The notes under the pieces were generated by a model that did not search any database, was not told where the DNA came from, and was given only the letters and a program-made list of their open reading frames with translations. The position numbers were made by a program, and so were the translations under genes. DNA of 10,248 nucleotides from Sphingomonadaceae bacterium (GTDB lineage: Bacteria; Pseudomonadota; Alphaproteobacteria; Sphingomonadales; Sphingomonadaceae): NCBI GenBank assembly GCA_019245455.1, contig JAFARM010000261.1, positions 1 through 10,248 of the forward strand, given 5' to 3'. Positions 1 through 6,187 of the stretch are shown here, one piece after another. Every line of letters starts with the position of its first letter. The stretch's first letter is position 1.

Positions 1-684
1 GCGGAACAGCGCGTCGCCCTGCTGCTGCGCGGTGCCGATCTCGGGCGCCGGGCCGTGCTCGGCGAGGTGTGCCGCCGCCTCGCGCTCGGCGTGCAGCTGC
101 TCGATCAGCTGCTGCCGCTCCCTGACCATGCGGCCGTCGTCGGCCTCGGTCTCCAGCCCCGCCTTCTTCACCGCGGCAGCAACGACGGCGTCGAGTTCGC
201 GCTGCGGGCAGAGGCCGAGCGTGACCGGGTCCTTGGGGCTGATGTTCGCCATGTTCCAGTGGCTCTTGTCGCGGATCGCCGCAATCGTCGTCTTGGTCGT
301 GCCGATCAGCTTCGAAATCTGGTTGTCGCTGACCTCGGGGTGGTTGCGGACGATCCAGGCGATGCCGTCGGGCTTGTCCTGGCGCAGGCTGACGGGCGTA
401 TAGCGCGGACCCTTGGTGCGGCGGTCCTGCTCGGGCTGCTTTTCGAGGCGGAGGCGCGCGGCAGGGTCGGCGGCGACGCGGTCGATCTCGGCCTGGGTCA
501 GCTCGCCCGAGCGGATCGGGTCGCGGCCGGTCAGCTTGGTCGCGGCGGTATCGTCGGCGATCGCCTGGACCTCGAGGATGTGAAGGCCGCAGAACACCGC
601 GATCTGCTCGAACGTCAGCCCGGTGTTGTCGACGAGCCAGGCGGCGGTCGCGTGCGGCATCAGGGGCGTGGTCGGAGCGGTCAT
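1..684 (-). CDS. DUF1013 / TrcR-type cell-cycle regulator (3' end outside window)
   Basis: This frame reads open from an ATG at 684 to the window edge, giving 228 residues with no stop, so the C-terminus is missing. The N-terminus (PLMPHATAAWLVDNTGLTF) and the following EQI, FCGLH and LEV elements are the hallmark of the alphaproteobacterial DUF1013 family, whose members are annotated as the cell-cycle transcriptional regulator TrcR. Family members are about 220-235 residues, so only a few residues should be lost. Residues about 105-145, around AWIVRNHPEVSDNQISKLIG and a TTKTTI segment, look like a helix-turn-helix. After about residue 175 the protein is charged and Gln/Glu/Ala-rich, probably helical. 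A weak ribosome site (AAAGG) lies 8 bases before the ATG. A sigma70-like promoter and a hairpin lie further upstream. Family membership is confident; a cell-cycle role is inferred from the family name. Confidence 0.93.
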   Translation of the reverse strand, partial: MTAPTTPLMPHATAAWLVDNTGLTFEQIAVFCGLHILEVQAIADDTAATKLTGRDPIRSGELTQAEIDRVAADPAARLRLEKQPEQDRRTKGPRYTPVSLRQDKPDGIAWIVRNHPEVSDNQISKLIGTTKTTIAAIRDKSHWNMANISPKDPVTLGLCPQRELDAVVAAAVKKAGLETEADDGRMVRERQQLIEQLHAEREAAAHLAEHGPAPEIGTAQQQGDALFR

Positions 685-697
685 CGGCGAGGCCTTT

Positions 698-732
698 GGG
701 ATAAAGAAAGAGCCGCCCCTCGCGGGACGGCT
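698..732 (-). promoter_or_regulatory. Leader hairpin with U-rich tract (terminator- or attenuator-like)
   Basis: On the minus strand a GC-rich inverted repeat (732-711) pairs AGCCG with CGGCT and CCC with GGG, with one mismatch and a short CGCGAG-type loop region. It is followed directly by CTTTCTTTAT. This looks like an intrinsic terminator, but it sits between the predicted promoter and the DUF1013 start codon, not behind a gene. It may attenuate or protect the mRNA 5' end. On the plus strand no T-tract follows, so it is not a terminator in that direction. Confidence 0.5.
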
Positions 733-742
733 GTGACGCTTT

Positions 743-771
743 GATGTAGGCTGTGCGCGGGGAACGATCAA
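743..771 (-). promoter_or_regulatory. sigma70-like promoter for the DUF1013/TrcR-type gene
   Basis: Read on the minus strand, TTGATC (771-766) is followed after exactly 17 bases by TACATC (748-743). These match the TTGACA and TATAAT boxes at 4 of 6 positions each. The predicted transcription start is near 735-737, about 50 bases before the ATG at 684. Seen in sequence; activity is inferred. Confidence 0.5.
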
Positions 772-786
772 GCGGGGGATTGGGCG

Positions 787-1182
787 ATGACCTGGCACTT
801 CTGGGCGGCGCTGGCGGCAGGGTTGGTGGCGGCGAGCCTGGCCGATTGGCTGTTCGCCGGCGTCCTGTTCCACGACCGCTATGTGCGGCACCCGGAGGTG
901 TGGCGGACGCCGGGCAAGAACACGCGGGGGATCGTCGCGGCGCAGGCGCTGGCGGTACCGACGGTGGTCGGGATGGGGGTTTTGCTCAACCTCATCGACG
1001 TCGAGCGCTCCTTCACCGTGGCGACGTTCGTTGCCGCGCTCGTCTGGGCCATCGCCGCCGCGCCGGCGACGATCGTCAACGGCGTCTTCATCAAGCTCGA
1101 TCCGCTCGTCGTCGCCGCGCACACTGCCGGCTGGCTGGTCAAGCTCGTCGCCGTCGCCCTGATCGTGACGGCGCTGTGGTGA
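787..1182 (+). CDS. Small integral membrane protein, DUF1761-like
   Basis: A 131-residue, strongly hydrophobic protein with about four predicted membrane segments: residues about 4-27, 48-66, 77-98 and 110-130. The pattern of a first helix followed by an aromatic and basic stretch (DWLFAGVLFHDRYVRHPEVWR), then three more helices, resembles the DUF1761 family of small inner-membrane proteins of unknown function. The assignment is by eye and moderate. The ATG is preceded by GGGGGA with a 7-base gap, a reasonable ribosome site. Its TGA overlaps the kynureninase GTG start (GTGA), so the two are very probably co-transcribed and translationally coupled. That suggests, but does not prove, a link to kynurenine handling, for instance transport or membrane association. 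No catalytic motif is visible. Confidence 0.8.
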   Translation: MTWHFWAALAAGLVAASLADWLFAGVLFHDRYVRHPEVWRTPGKNTRGIVAAQALAVPTVVGMGVLLNLIDVERSFTVATFVAALVWAIAAAPATIVNGVFIKLDPLVVAAHTAGWLVKLVAVALIVTALW

Positions 1183-2402
1183 CCCGAGCCGACGCCCTCG
1201 CCCGCGACGTGGCCGACCCGCTCGCCTTTGCCCGAGCCCAGTTCCGCCTGCCCGAGGGGACGATCTACCTCGACGGCAACTCGCTCGGTGCGCTGCCGTG
1301 CGCATCCGCACCGCGGCTGGCGCACGCGATTACGCACGAATGGGGCGAGCGGCTGATCGGCAGCTGGAACGACGCCGGCGAGGGTCACGGCGGCTGGGTC
1401 GACCTGCCGGCGCGCGTCGGGGCGAGCATCGCGCGGCTGATCGGCGCGGCGGCGGACGAAGTGATCGTCGCCGACAGCGTTTCGGTCAACGTCTTCAAGC
1501 TGGCGGCGGCGGCGCTGGCGCTGCGGCCGGGGCGGCGGACGATCGTCACCGAAGCGGGCGACTTCCCGACCGACGCTTACGTTCTCAGCGGCTTGGCGCG
1601 ACTGGCGGGCGCGACCCTGCGCGTCGAGGCCGACCCGCTCGCCGCGCTCGACAACGACACCGCCCTCCTTTGGCTGACGCAGACGCACTACCGCACCGGG
1701 GCTGTGCGCGACCTCGCCGCGACGACGGCGGCGGCGCACGCGGCCGGCGCGCTGACGGGGTGGGATCTCAGCCACAGCGCCGGCGCGCTGGCGGTCGACC
1801 TGAACCGAGCGAACGCCGACCTCGCCACGGGCTGCGGCTACAAATTCCTGAACGGCGGTCCCGGCGCGCCCGCCTTCGTCTTTGTCGCGCGGCGGCACCA
1901 GGGGGCGGCCGAGCAGCCGCTCTCCGGCTGGTTCGGCCACGCCGCTCCGTTCGCCTTCGAGCAGGAGTTCCGCCCCGCCCCCGGGATCGAGCGGATGCTC
2001 GCCGGGACGCCGGGCATCCTCGGCCTGCGCGCGTTGGAGGCCGGCGTCGCCACCTTCGAGGGCGTCGACATGGCGGCGGCCGAAGCCAAGTCGCGCGCGC
2101 TCGGCGATTTTCTGCTGGCGCTGGTCGAGCAGCGCTGCCCGGAGATGACGGGTGCCTGCCCCCGCTCCGCCCGCGGCGCGCAGGTCAGCCTCGCCCACGC
2201 GCACGCCTATGAACTGACGCAAGCGCTGATCGCCCGCGGCGTCGTCGGCGACTTCCGCCCGCCCGATGTCCTGCGGCTGGGCCTGCCGGCGCTCTACACA
2301 CGCTTTGTCGACGTGTGGGACGCGGTCGACATCCTGGCCGACGTACTCGCGACGGAGGCGTGGCGCGACCCCCGTTTCGCCGTGCGTCAGGCGGTGACCT
2401 GA
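1179..2402 (+). CDS. kynU: Kynureninase (EC 3.7.1.3)
   Basis: A 407-residue PLP enzyme of normal length for kynureninase, which cleaves L-kynurenine to anthranilate and L-alanine in tryptophan catabolism. Visible family motifs are YLDGNSLGALP near residue 32, DSVSVNVFK (phosphate-binding loop), GWDLSHSAGA with Asp196 and His199 beside the cofactor, and GCGYKFLNGGPGAPAF, in which Lys222 should form the PLP Schiff base. The C-terminal ARGVVGDFRPPDVLRLGLPALY is also typical. The start is taken as GTG at 1179, which overlaps the stop of the upstream membrane-protein gene by 4 bp. An in-frame GTG at 1176 is an alternative. No independent ribosome site is seen, which fits translational coupling. 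The 3' end overlaps the opposing oxidoreductase gene by 16 bp. No kynA or kynB homologue lies nearby. Confidence 0.95.
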   Translation: MTRADALARDVADPLAFARAQFRLPEGTIYLDGNSLGALPCASAPRLAHAITHEWGERLIGSWNDAGEGHGGWVDLPARVGASIARLIGAAADEVIVADSVSVNVFKLAAAALALRPGRRTIVTEAGDFPTDAYVLSGLARLAGATLRVEADPLAALDNDTALLWLTQTHYRTGAVRDLAATTAAAHAAGALTGWDLSHSAGALAVDLNRANADLATGCGYKFLNGGPGAPAFVFVARRHQGAAEQPLSGWFGHAAPFAFEQEFRPAPGIERMLAGTPGILGLRALEAGVATFEGVDMAAAEAKSRALGDFLLALVEQRCPEMTGACPRSARGAQVSLAHAHAYELTQALIARGVVGDFRPPDVLRLGLPALYTRFVDVWDAVDILADVLATEAWRDPRFAVRQAVT

Positions 2403-3397
2403 GCCTCCGGTACGACCGTCAGCACGATCTTGCCGACATGGTCGCCCGCCTCCATCCGGCGGTGGGCGTCGGCGGCGTCGGCGAGCGGAAAGGTCGTGTC
2501 GCTGACCGCGCGCAGCCGTCCCTGCGCGAACAGCGGCCAGACCTTCGCTTCAAGTTCCGCCGCCACCGCCGTCTTGAACGCGACGGAGCGCGGCCGCAGC
2601 ATCGATCCGGTCAGCACGAGGCGGCGGCGCATGACGAGCGCGATGTCGAGCTCCGCCGTCATGCCGCGCTGCATCGCGATCGACACGTGCCGCCCCTCGT
2701 CGGCGAGGCACTTCAGGTTGCGCGGAACGTAGTCGCCGCCGACCATGTCGAGCACGACATCGACCCCGCGCCCGGCGGTGATGCCCGCGACCTTGTCGAC
2801 GAAGTCGCTCGCCCGGTAGTCGACGGCGTGGTCGGCCCCCAGGCTGCGCGCGGCGGCGCACTTGGCGGCGCTGCCGGCGGTGACGACGACCCGCGCGCCG
2901 AACGCCTTGGCGAGCAGGATCGCCGTCGTGCCGATGCCGCTGGTGCCGCCGTGGACGAGCACCGTCTCGCCCGCCGCCAGATGCGCGCGCATGAACAGGT
3001 TCGACCAGACGGTGAAATAGGTCTCGGGCAGCCCTGCGGCGGCGGCGAAGTCGAGCCCCTCGGGAATGGGCAGGCACTGGCCCGCCGGTGCGACGCAGTA
3101 TTCGGCGTAGCCGCCGCCGGCGACGAGCGCGCAGACGCGGTCGCCCGGCTGCCAGCGGCCGCCGCCGGTGACGACCTCGCCGGCGACCTCCAGCCCCATG
3201 ATCGTCGGCGCGCCCGGCGGCATCGGGTAGAGCCCGCAGCGCTGCAGCACGTCGGGCCGGTTGACCCCGGCGGCATGGACGCGGTTCAGCACCTCGTCCG
3301 TTCCCGGCCGCGGCACCGGGCGTTCGACCGGCACCAGCACCTCGGGCCCGCCCGGGGCGGCGGGGTCGATCGCGGTCATCGTCACGGGCAGGGTCAT
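2387..3397 (-). CDS. NAD(P)H:quinone oxidoreductase, zinc-free MDR, PIG3 type
   Basis: From ATG 3397 the protein has 336 residues; ATG 3406 would add three. It is a medium-chain dehydrogenase/reductase without zinc-site residues, resembling quinone oxidoreductases of the TP53I3/PIG3 group, which transfer electrons from NADPH to quinones in the cytoplasm. Diagnostic segments are AAGVNRPDVLQRCGLYPMPP, IMGLEVAGEV, GGGYAEYC, GLPETYFTVWSNLF, the nucleotide-binding HGGTSGIGTTAILLA (residues about 149-163), a VVLDMVGGDYVPRNL segment, and the C-terminal ADAHRRMEAGDHVGKIVLTV. I prefer 3397 because it lies at the predicted transcription start of a divergent promoter, and there is no Shine-Dalgarno sequence for any candidate start. 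The 3' end overlaps kynU tail to tail. Pairing with a divergent DUF1192 gene is common in alphaproteobacteria. The physiological substrate is unknown. Confidence 0.93.
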   Translation of the reverse strand: MTLPVTMTAIDPAAPGGPEVLVPVERPVPRPGTDEVLNRVHAAGVNRPDVLQRCGLYPMPPGAPTIMGLEVAGEVVTGGGRWQPGDRVCALVAGGGYAEYCVAPAGQCLPIPEGLDFAAAAGLPETYFTVWSNLFMRAHLAAGETVLVHGGTSGIGTTAILLAKAFGARVVVTAGSAAKCAAARSLGADHAVDYRASDFVDKVAGITAGRGVDVVLDMVGGDYVPRNLKCLADEGRHVSIAMQRGMTAELDIALVMRRRLVLTGSMLRPRSVAFKTAVAAELEAKVWPLFAQGRLRAVSDTTFPLADAADAHRRMEAGDHVGKIVLTVVPEAQVTA

Positions 3398-3403
3398 GGC
3401 GAC

Positions 3404-3436
3404 CATATTGACTCAGGCGGACGGCGGGTCAACGTC
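3404..3436. promoter_or_regulatory. Symmetric divergent promoter between quinone oxidoreductase and DUF1192
   Basis: TTGAC (3408-3412) and GTCAA (3428-3432) form an inverted repeat, so a -35 box TTGACT faces right and TTGACC faces left. With 17-base spacers the -10 regions fall at 3431-3436 (AACGTC, poor) and 3409-3404 (AATATG, modest). In each direction the first -35 base is exactly 35 bases from an ATG (3443 rightward, 3397 leftward). The two promoters overlap almost completely. Geometry is seen directly; activity is inferred. Confidence 0.4.
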
Positions 3437-3442
3437 GCGGCC

Positions 3443-3637
3443 ATGGACGACGATCTCCCTCGCCCGCGACCCGACGACACGCTTGCCGCGCTGGTCAGGC
3501 AGGACCTCGACCGCCTGTCGCTCACCGAACTCGACGAGCGCATCGCGACACTCGAGGCGGAGGTCGCCCGCACCCGCGCCAAGCGCGCCGGTGCGGCGAC
3601 CTTCCGCAGCGCGGCCGACGCGCTGTTCAAGCGGTAG
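3443..3637 (+). CDS. DUF1192 family small protein
   Basis: A 64-residue acidic/basic protein matching DUF1192, a short alphaproteobacterial family of about 60 residues with no known function. Features are the N-terminal DDDLPRPRPDDTLAALV, the middle LDRLSLTELDERIATLEAEV, which is a likely short coiled coil (residues about 25-50), and the conserved end FRSAADALFKR. The ATG at 3443 has no Shine-Dalgarno sequence upstream. A TTGACT box lies 35 bases before it, so the mRNA may be leaderless. The divergent neighbour is a quinone oxidoreductase, the usual partner of this family. Its role is unknown, and no membrane segment or signal peptide is seen. Confidence 0.88.
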   Translation: MDDDLPRPRPDDTLAALVRQDLDRLSLTELDERIATLEAEVARTRAKRAGAATFRSAADALFKR

Positions 3638-3648
3638 CGCGCCGTCCT

Positions 3649-3722
3649 GTCATCCCGGCGCAGGCCGGGACCCATGAACTCAGAGGTTCGGGGTGATGGG
3701 TCCCGGCCTGCGCCGGGATGAC
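3649..3722. repeat. Palindromic intergenic repeat, unit 1 (perfect 27-bp arms)
   Basis: Arms at 3649-3675 and 3696-3722 are perfect reverse complements, separated by 20 bases that themselves carry a GAAC/GTTC mini-palindrome. Each arm starts GTCAT, ends GGGACCCAT and contains CCCGGC-GCAG-GCCGGG, which can fold on its own. This matches the widespread dispersed palindromes of alphaproteobacterial intergenic regions. It lies between convergent genes, so it may also act as a two-way terminator. Confidence 0.9.
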
Positions 3723-3747
3723 GCCATTTGCTCTGCCTGCGTACCTT

Positions 3748-3819
3748 GTCATCTTCGCGAAAGCGGGGACCCATCTCCCGAGGCCTCAGGCGATGGGTCT
3801 CCGCTTTCGCGGGGATGAC
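3748..3819. repeat. Palindromic intergenic repeat, unit 2 (near-perfect 27-bp arms)
   Basis: Arms at 3748-3774 and 3793-3819 pair with three mismatches around an 18-base loop. It shares GTCAT and GGGACCCAT with unit 1, but the 13-bp centre differs (CTTCGCGAAAGCG). The arm can form its own stem capped by GAAA. It sits 25 bases after unit 1 and 22 bases before the stop codon of the SapC-family gene on the opposite strand. The rest of 3638-3841 holds nothing else that I recognise. Confidence 0.88.
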
Positions 3820-3841
3820 ACCAGGACGCGCGACGGACCGC

Positions 3842-4582
3842 TTAAACCGCGCCCGCGCGCTGCCGCTCGAACAGCGTCGTGATGTGCGACAGCGAGAACA
3901 AGTGGGCGTAGATCAGCCCCATCATCCCGTTCTGCACCATCTTGCGGACCTGGTCGCCGCGCAGCGCGTGCAGCTTCTCCTCGGCGACCATGCGGAAGCC
4001 GCGGTACACCGCCGGCTCGCCGCCCGGCTGCTGGATCGTCACCTCGCCGTCGGTCAGCAACTCGAGCTTCTCCATTTCCTCCATGAAGCCGCGCGTGCGG
4101 GCGATCGCCTGCTCGAACTGGCCGCAGAAATCGAGGATGCGCTGCGTCGTCGGCGACGCCTGGTCGCCGTCGAAGAGCTTGTCCTCGGCGTCGGCGGTGA
4201 CCAGCCCGGCGGTGTCGTCGAAGCACAGCGACAGCTCGGTCGCCTCCGGCCCCAGCTTCGCCAGCATGAACGGATAGCGGCGGACGAAGGCCGGCAGGTA
4301 CGCGCCGTCCTGCCACTTGCCGTCGGCCCCGAGGAACAGGTTGAGGCCGTCGACCAGGCTGAGCAGCGCCAGCGGCGCTGGGTTCTCGCCCATGCCGAAG
4401 ATGATCGGGAAGGTGCGCTGGGCGACGGCGAACTCGTCGACCGTCAGGGGGATCGCGTGGGTCGAGCGGGTGAAGGCCACCGTGTCGCTGCGCACGAGCC
4501 CGTGGTTCGGATGGAACTGCGTCGAGAGCGGAACGATCGACTGGTAGAACAGCGGCAGCTGCGACGCGGGAGCGGAGGCCAT
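3842..4582 (-). CDS. SapC family protein
   Basis: A 246-residue protein resembling the SapC family (named after S-layer-associated proteins). The match is by overall sequence: PLFYQSIVPLS and LVRSDTVAFTRSTHAIPLT near the N-terminus, then FPIIFGMGENPAPLALLSL, GKWQDGAYLPAFVRRYPFM, LCFDDTAGLV, and a C-terminal MVAEEKLHALRGDQVRKM with GLIYAHLFSLSHI. There is no signal peptide or membrane segment, so it is probably cytoplasmic. Biochemical function is not established for the family. The start at ATG 4582 gives the usual N-terminus; an in-frame ATG at 4669 would add 29 atypical residues overlapping the upstream gene. No strong ribosome site is visible. It lies 96 bases downstream of the FAD oxidoreductase on the same strand, and could be co-transcribed or have its own promoter. 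Its 3' end faces the palindromic repeats. Confidence 0.9.
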   Translation of the reverse strand: MASAPASQLPLFYQSIVPLSTQFHPNHGLVRSDTVAFTRSTHAIPLTVDEFAVAQRTFPIIFGMGENPAPLALLSLVDGLNLFLGADGKWQDGAYLPAFVRRYPFMLAKLGPEATELSLCFDDTAGLVTADAEDKLFDGDQASPTTQRILDFCGQFEQAIARTRGFMEEMEKLELLTDGEVTIQQPGGEPAVYRGFRMVAEEKLHALRGDQVRKMVQNGMMGLIYAHLFSLSHITTLFERQRAGAV

Positions 4583-4640
4583 GGTGGAAACGTCTTTCTG
4601 GCGTCTGTCGCGGTCCCCCCTCGGGCCCGCAAGCGGCCGG

Positions 4641-4669
4641 TGTTTAGGCAGCGTCCGCGATGCGCGCAA
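4641..4669 (-). promoter_or_regulatory. Weak candidate promoter for the SapC-family gene
   Basis: On the minus strand TTGCGC is followed after 17 bases by TAAACA, just after the end of the FAD oxidoreductase gene and about 60 bases before the SapC-family ATG. Box matches are partial, and such matches arise by chance, so this is only a candidate. Confidence 0.2.
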
Positions 4670-4678
4670 GGTCGCGCA

Positions 4679-6064
4679 TCATGCCAACACCTTGCCGGGG
4701 TTCATGATGCCGAGCGGATCGAGCGCCGCCTTGACCGCGCGCATCGCCGCCAGCCGCGCCGGATCGCCGAGCCGCGCCAGCTCGGCCGCCTTGACGCTGC
4801 CGATGCCGTGTTCGGCCGCGATCGTGCCGCCGGCGGCGACGACGCGGTCGTTGACCAGCCGGGTGACCGCCGCCCCGTTGGCGGCGACCCAGGCGGCGCT
4901 GTCGTGGCCTGCCGGCGCACGGACGTTGTAGTGGAGATTGCCGTCGCCGAGATGGCCGAAGGCGAGGACCCGACTGCCGGCGAACGCCGCTTCGACCGCC
5001 GGCGTCGTCGCCGCGACGAAGCCCGGAAGCGCCGGGACCGGCACCGCGATGTCGTGCTTGACAGCCACCCCGTCGCGCCGCTCGGCCTCGGGCAGCGTCT
5101 CGCGCAGCCGCCACAGCGCGGCCGCCTGTGCCTCCGACTGGGCGACGACGGCGTCGATCGGCGACGCGGCGGCAAGGACGGCGGTCAGCGCCTCGGTCAG
5201 CCCGGCGGCGCGGGGCGAGGCGAGTTCGATCAGCACCTGCCACGGCGCCGCCTGCGCCAGCGGCGGCCGCAGCCCGTGCGCGGCGACCAGATCGACGCCG
5301 GCCGCCGGGATCAGCTCGAAGCTCTCGACCTCGCCGATCTCCGCCCGCAGCCGCCGCAGCAGCGCGAGCGCGGCGTCGGGCGAAGCGACTCCGGCCCACG
5401 CCACCGCCCGGTCGCGCGGCCCCGGCACCAGCCGCAGGCAGACGCGCGTGACGATGCCGAGCGTGCCCTCGGCCCCGATCAGCAGCTGCTTGATGTCGTA
5501 CCCCGCCGTGTCCTTGACCAGCGGGGCCAGCTGGTCGAGCACCGCGCCGGACGGCAGCACCGCTTCCAGCCCCGCGATTTGGGCGCGCATCGTGCCGTGG
5601 CGCACGACCTGCACCCCGCCGGCGTTGGTCGAGACGAGGCCGCCGATCGTCGCCGAGCCCTTGGCGGCGAGGTCGAGCGGGAAGGCCAGCCCCGCCGCCG
5701 CCGCCGCCGCCTGCACGTCGGCCAGGATCGCGCCCGCCCCGACCGTCACCGTCAGCCCGGCGACGTCGACTGCGGCGATGCCGGTCATCCGGCCCGTGCT
5801 GACGATCACCGCATCGCCCGCCGGCGACGGCGTCGCGCCACCGGCCAGCCCGGTGTTCCCGCCCTGCGGCACGAGCGGCACGCGCCCGGCCGCAGCGGCG
5901 CGGACGATCGCGGCGACGGCATCGGTGCTGCGCGGCCAGACGATCATCGCCGCCGCGCCGCGCACGCGGCCGCGCCAGTCGACGAGGTGCGGCGCGATGG
6001 TCGCGGGGTCGTCGCTCCAGCCGTCGCCGGCGGCCGCGCGGATCGCGTCGTGGGGCGAGGTCAT
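4679..6064 (-). CDS. FAD-binding oxidoreductase, D-2-hydroxyacid / D-2-hydroxyglutarate dehydrogenase type
   Basis: A 461-residue flavoenzyme of the VAO/GlcD superfamily. The N-terminal FAD-binding half shows PQGGNTGLAGG (residues 66-76), KGSATIGGLVSTNAGG and YDIKQLLIGAEGTLGIVT. The C-terminal FAD-oxidase half shows FGHLGDGNLHYN (His371 and His378, putative metal/substrate ligands), EHGIGSVK (from Glu418) and the ending LDPLGIMNPGKVL. These motifs are shared by D-2-hydroxyglutarate dehydrogenase, D-lactate dehydrogenase and GlcD. The length and the HLGDGNLH plus EHGIG arrangement fit the D-2-hydroxyglutarate/D-lactate group best, but the substrate cannot be fixed from sequence. ATG 6064 opens the usual N-terminus; an ATG at 6130 would add an Arg-rich, unlikely extension. 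No signal peptide is seen, so it is probably cytoplasmic or peripheral, passing electrons to a quinone or flavoprotein. SapC lies downstream on the same strand. Confidence 0.92.
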   Translation of the reverse strand: MTSPHDAIRAAAGDGWSDDPATIAPHLVDWRGRVRGAAAMIVWPRSTDAVAAIVRAAAAGRVPLVPQGGNTGLAGGATPSPAGDAVIVSTGRMTGIAAVDVAGLTVTVGAGAILADVQAAAAAAGLAFPLDLAAKGSATIGGLVSTNAGGVQVVRHGTMRAQIAGLEAVLPSGAVLDQLAPLVKDTAGYDIKQLLIGAEGTLGIVTRVCLRLVPGPRDRAVAWAGVASPDAALALLRRLRAEIGEVESFELIPAAGVDLVAAHGLRPPLAQAAPWQVLIELASPRAAGLTEALTAVLAAASPIDAVVAQSEAQAAALWRLRETLPEAERRDGVAVKHDIAVPVPALPGFVAATTPAVEAAFAGSRVLAFGHLGDGNLHYNVRAPAGHDSAAWVAANGAAVTRLVNDRVVAAGGTIAAEHGIGSVKAAELARLGDPARLAAMRAVKAALDPLGIMNPGKVLA

Positions 6065-6128
6065 GCCGGCCTGTACCAGCCGCCGCCGCCGCGCGTCCAC
6101 GCGCTTGACCCGCTGCGCCCGCGGCGGC

Positions 6129-6146
6129 ACGTTCAGTCGACGTTCA
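6129..6146. promoter_or_regulatory. 11-bp-spaced direct repeat (ACGTTCA) between divergent genes
   Basis: ACGTTCA occurs at 6129-6135 and again at 6140-6146, a period of 11 bp or about one helical turn. It lies 65 bases before the FAD oxidoreductase start and 41 bases before the secreted-protein start. Tandem half-sites about 10-11 bp apart are typical of OmpR-family response regulators, so this could be an operator for either gene. No clear -10 box accompanies it. Regulator identity is unknown. Confidence 0.35.
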
Positions 6147-6187
6147 ACGCCCCGCCGTCAGGCGGCGGTGCGGAGGCTTGGCTTGGC

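Noticed and set aside
55..744. 229-residue plus-strand frame at the left edge
   Set aside because: The complementary strand carries a clear DUF1013 protein from 684 leftward. The plus frame is a shadow.
879..2222. 447-residue minus-strand frame and 304-residue plus-strand frame over kynU
   Set aside because: Both are Arg-rich shadows of kynureninase, whose motifs are complete in the true frame.
3394..3774. 126-residue minus-strand frame with repeated FREDD / LRRDD segments
   Set aside because: The repeated peptides are the translated palindromic repeats, a well-known annotation artefact, and the rest is antisense to DUF1192.
3649..3819. Possible two-repeat CRISPR array
   Set aside because: The units are inverted palindromes with differing cores and only two copies, with no regular direct repeat-spacer pattern and no cas genes.
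4661..4678. Inverted repeat TGCGCG-N6-CGCGCA at the FAD oxidoreductase 3' end
   Set aside because: It lies at the 3' end next to the stop with no U-tract, and short GC palindromes are frequent at this base composition. Not called as a terminator.
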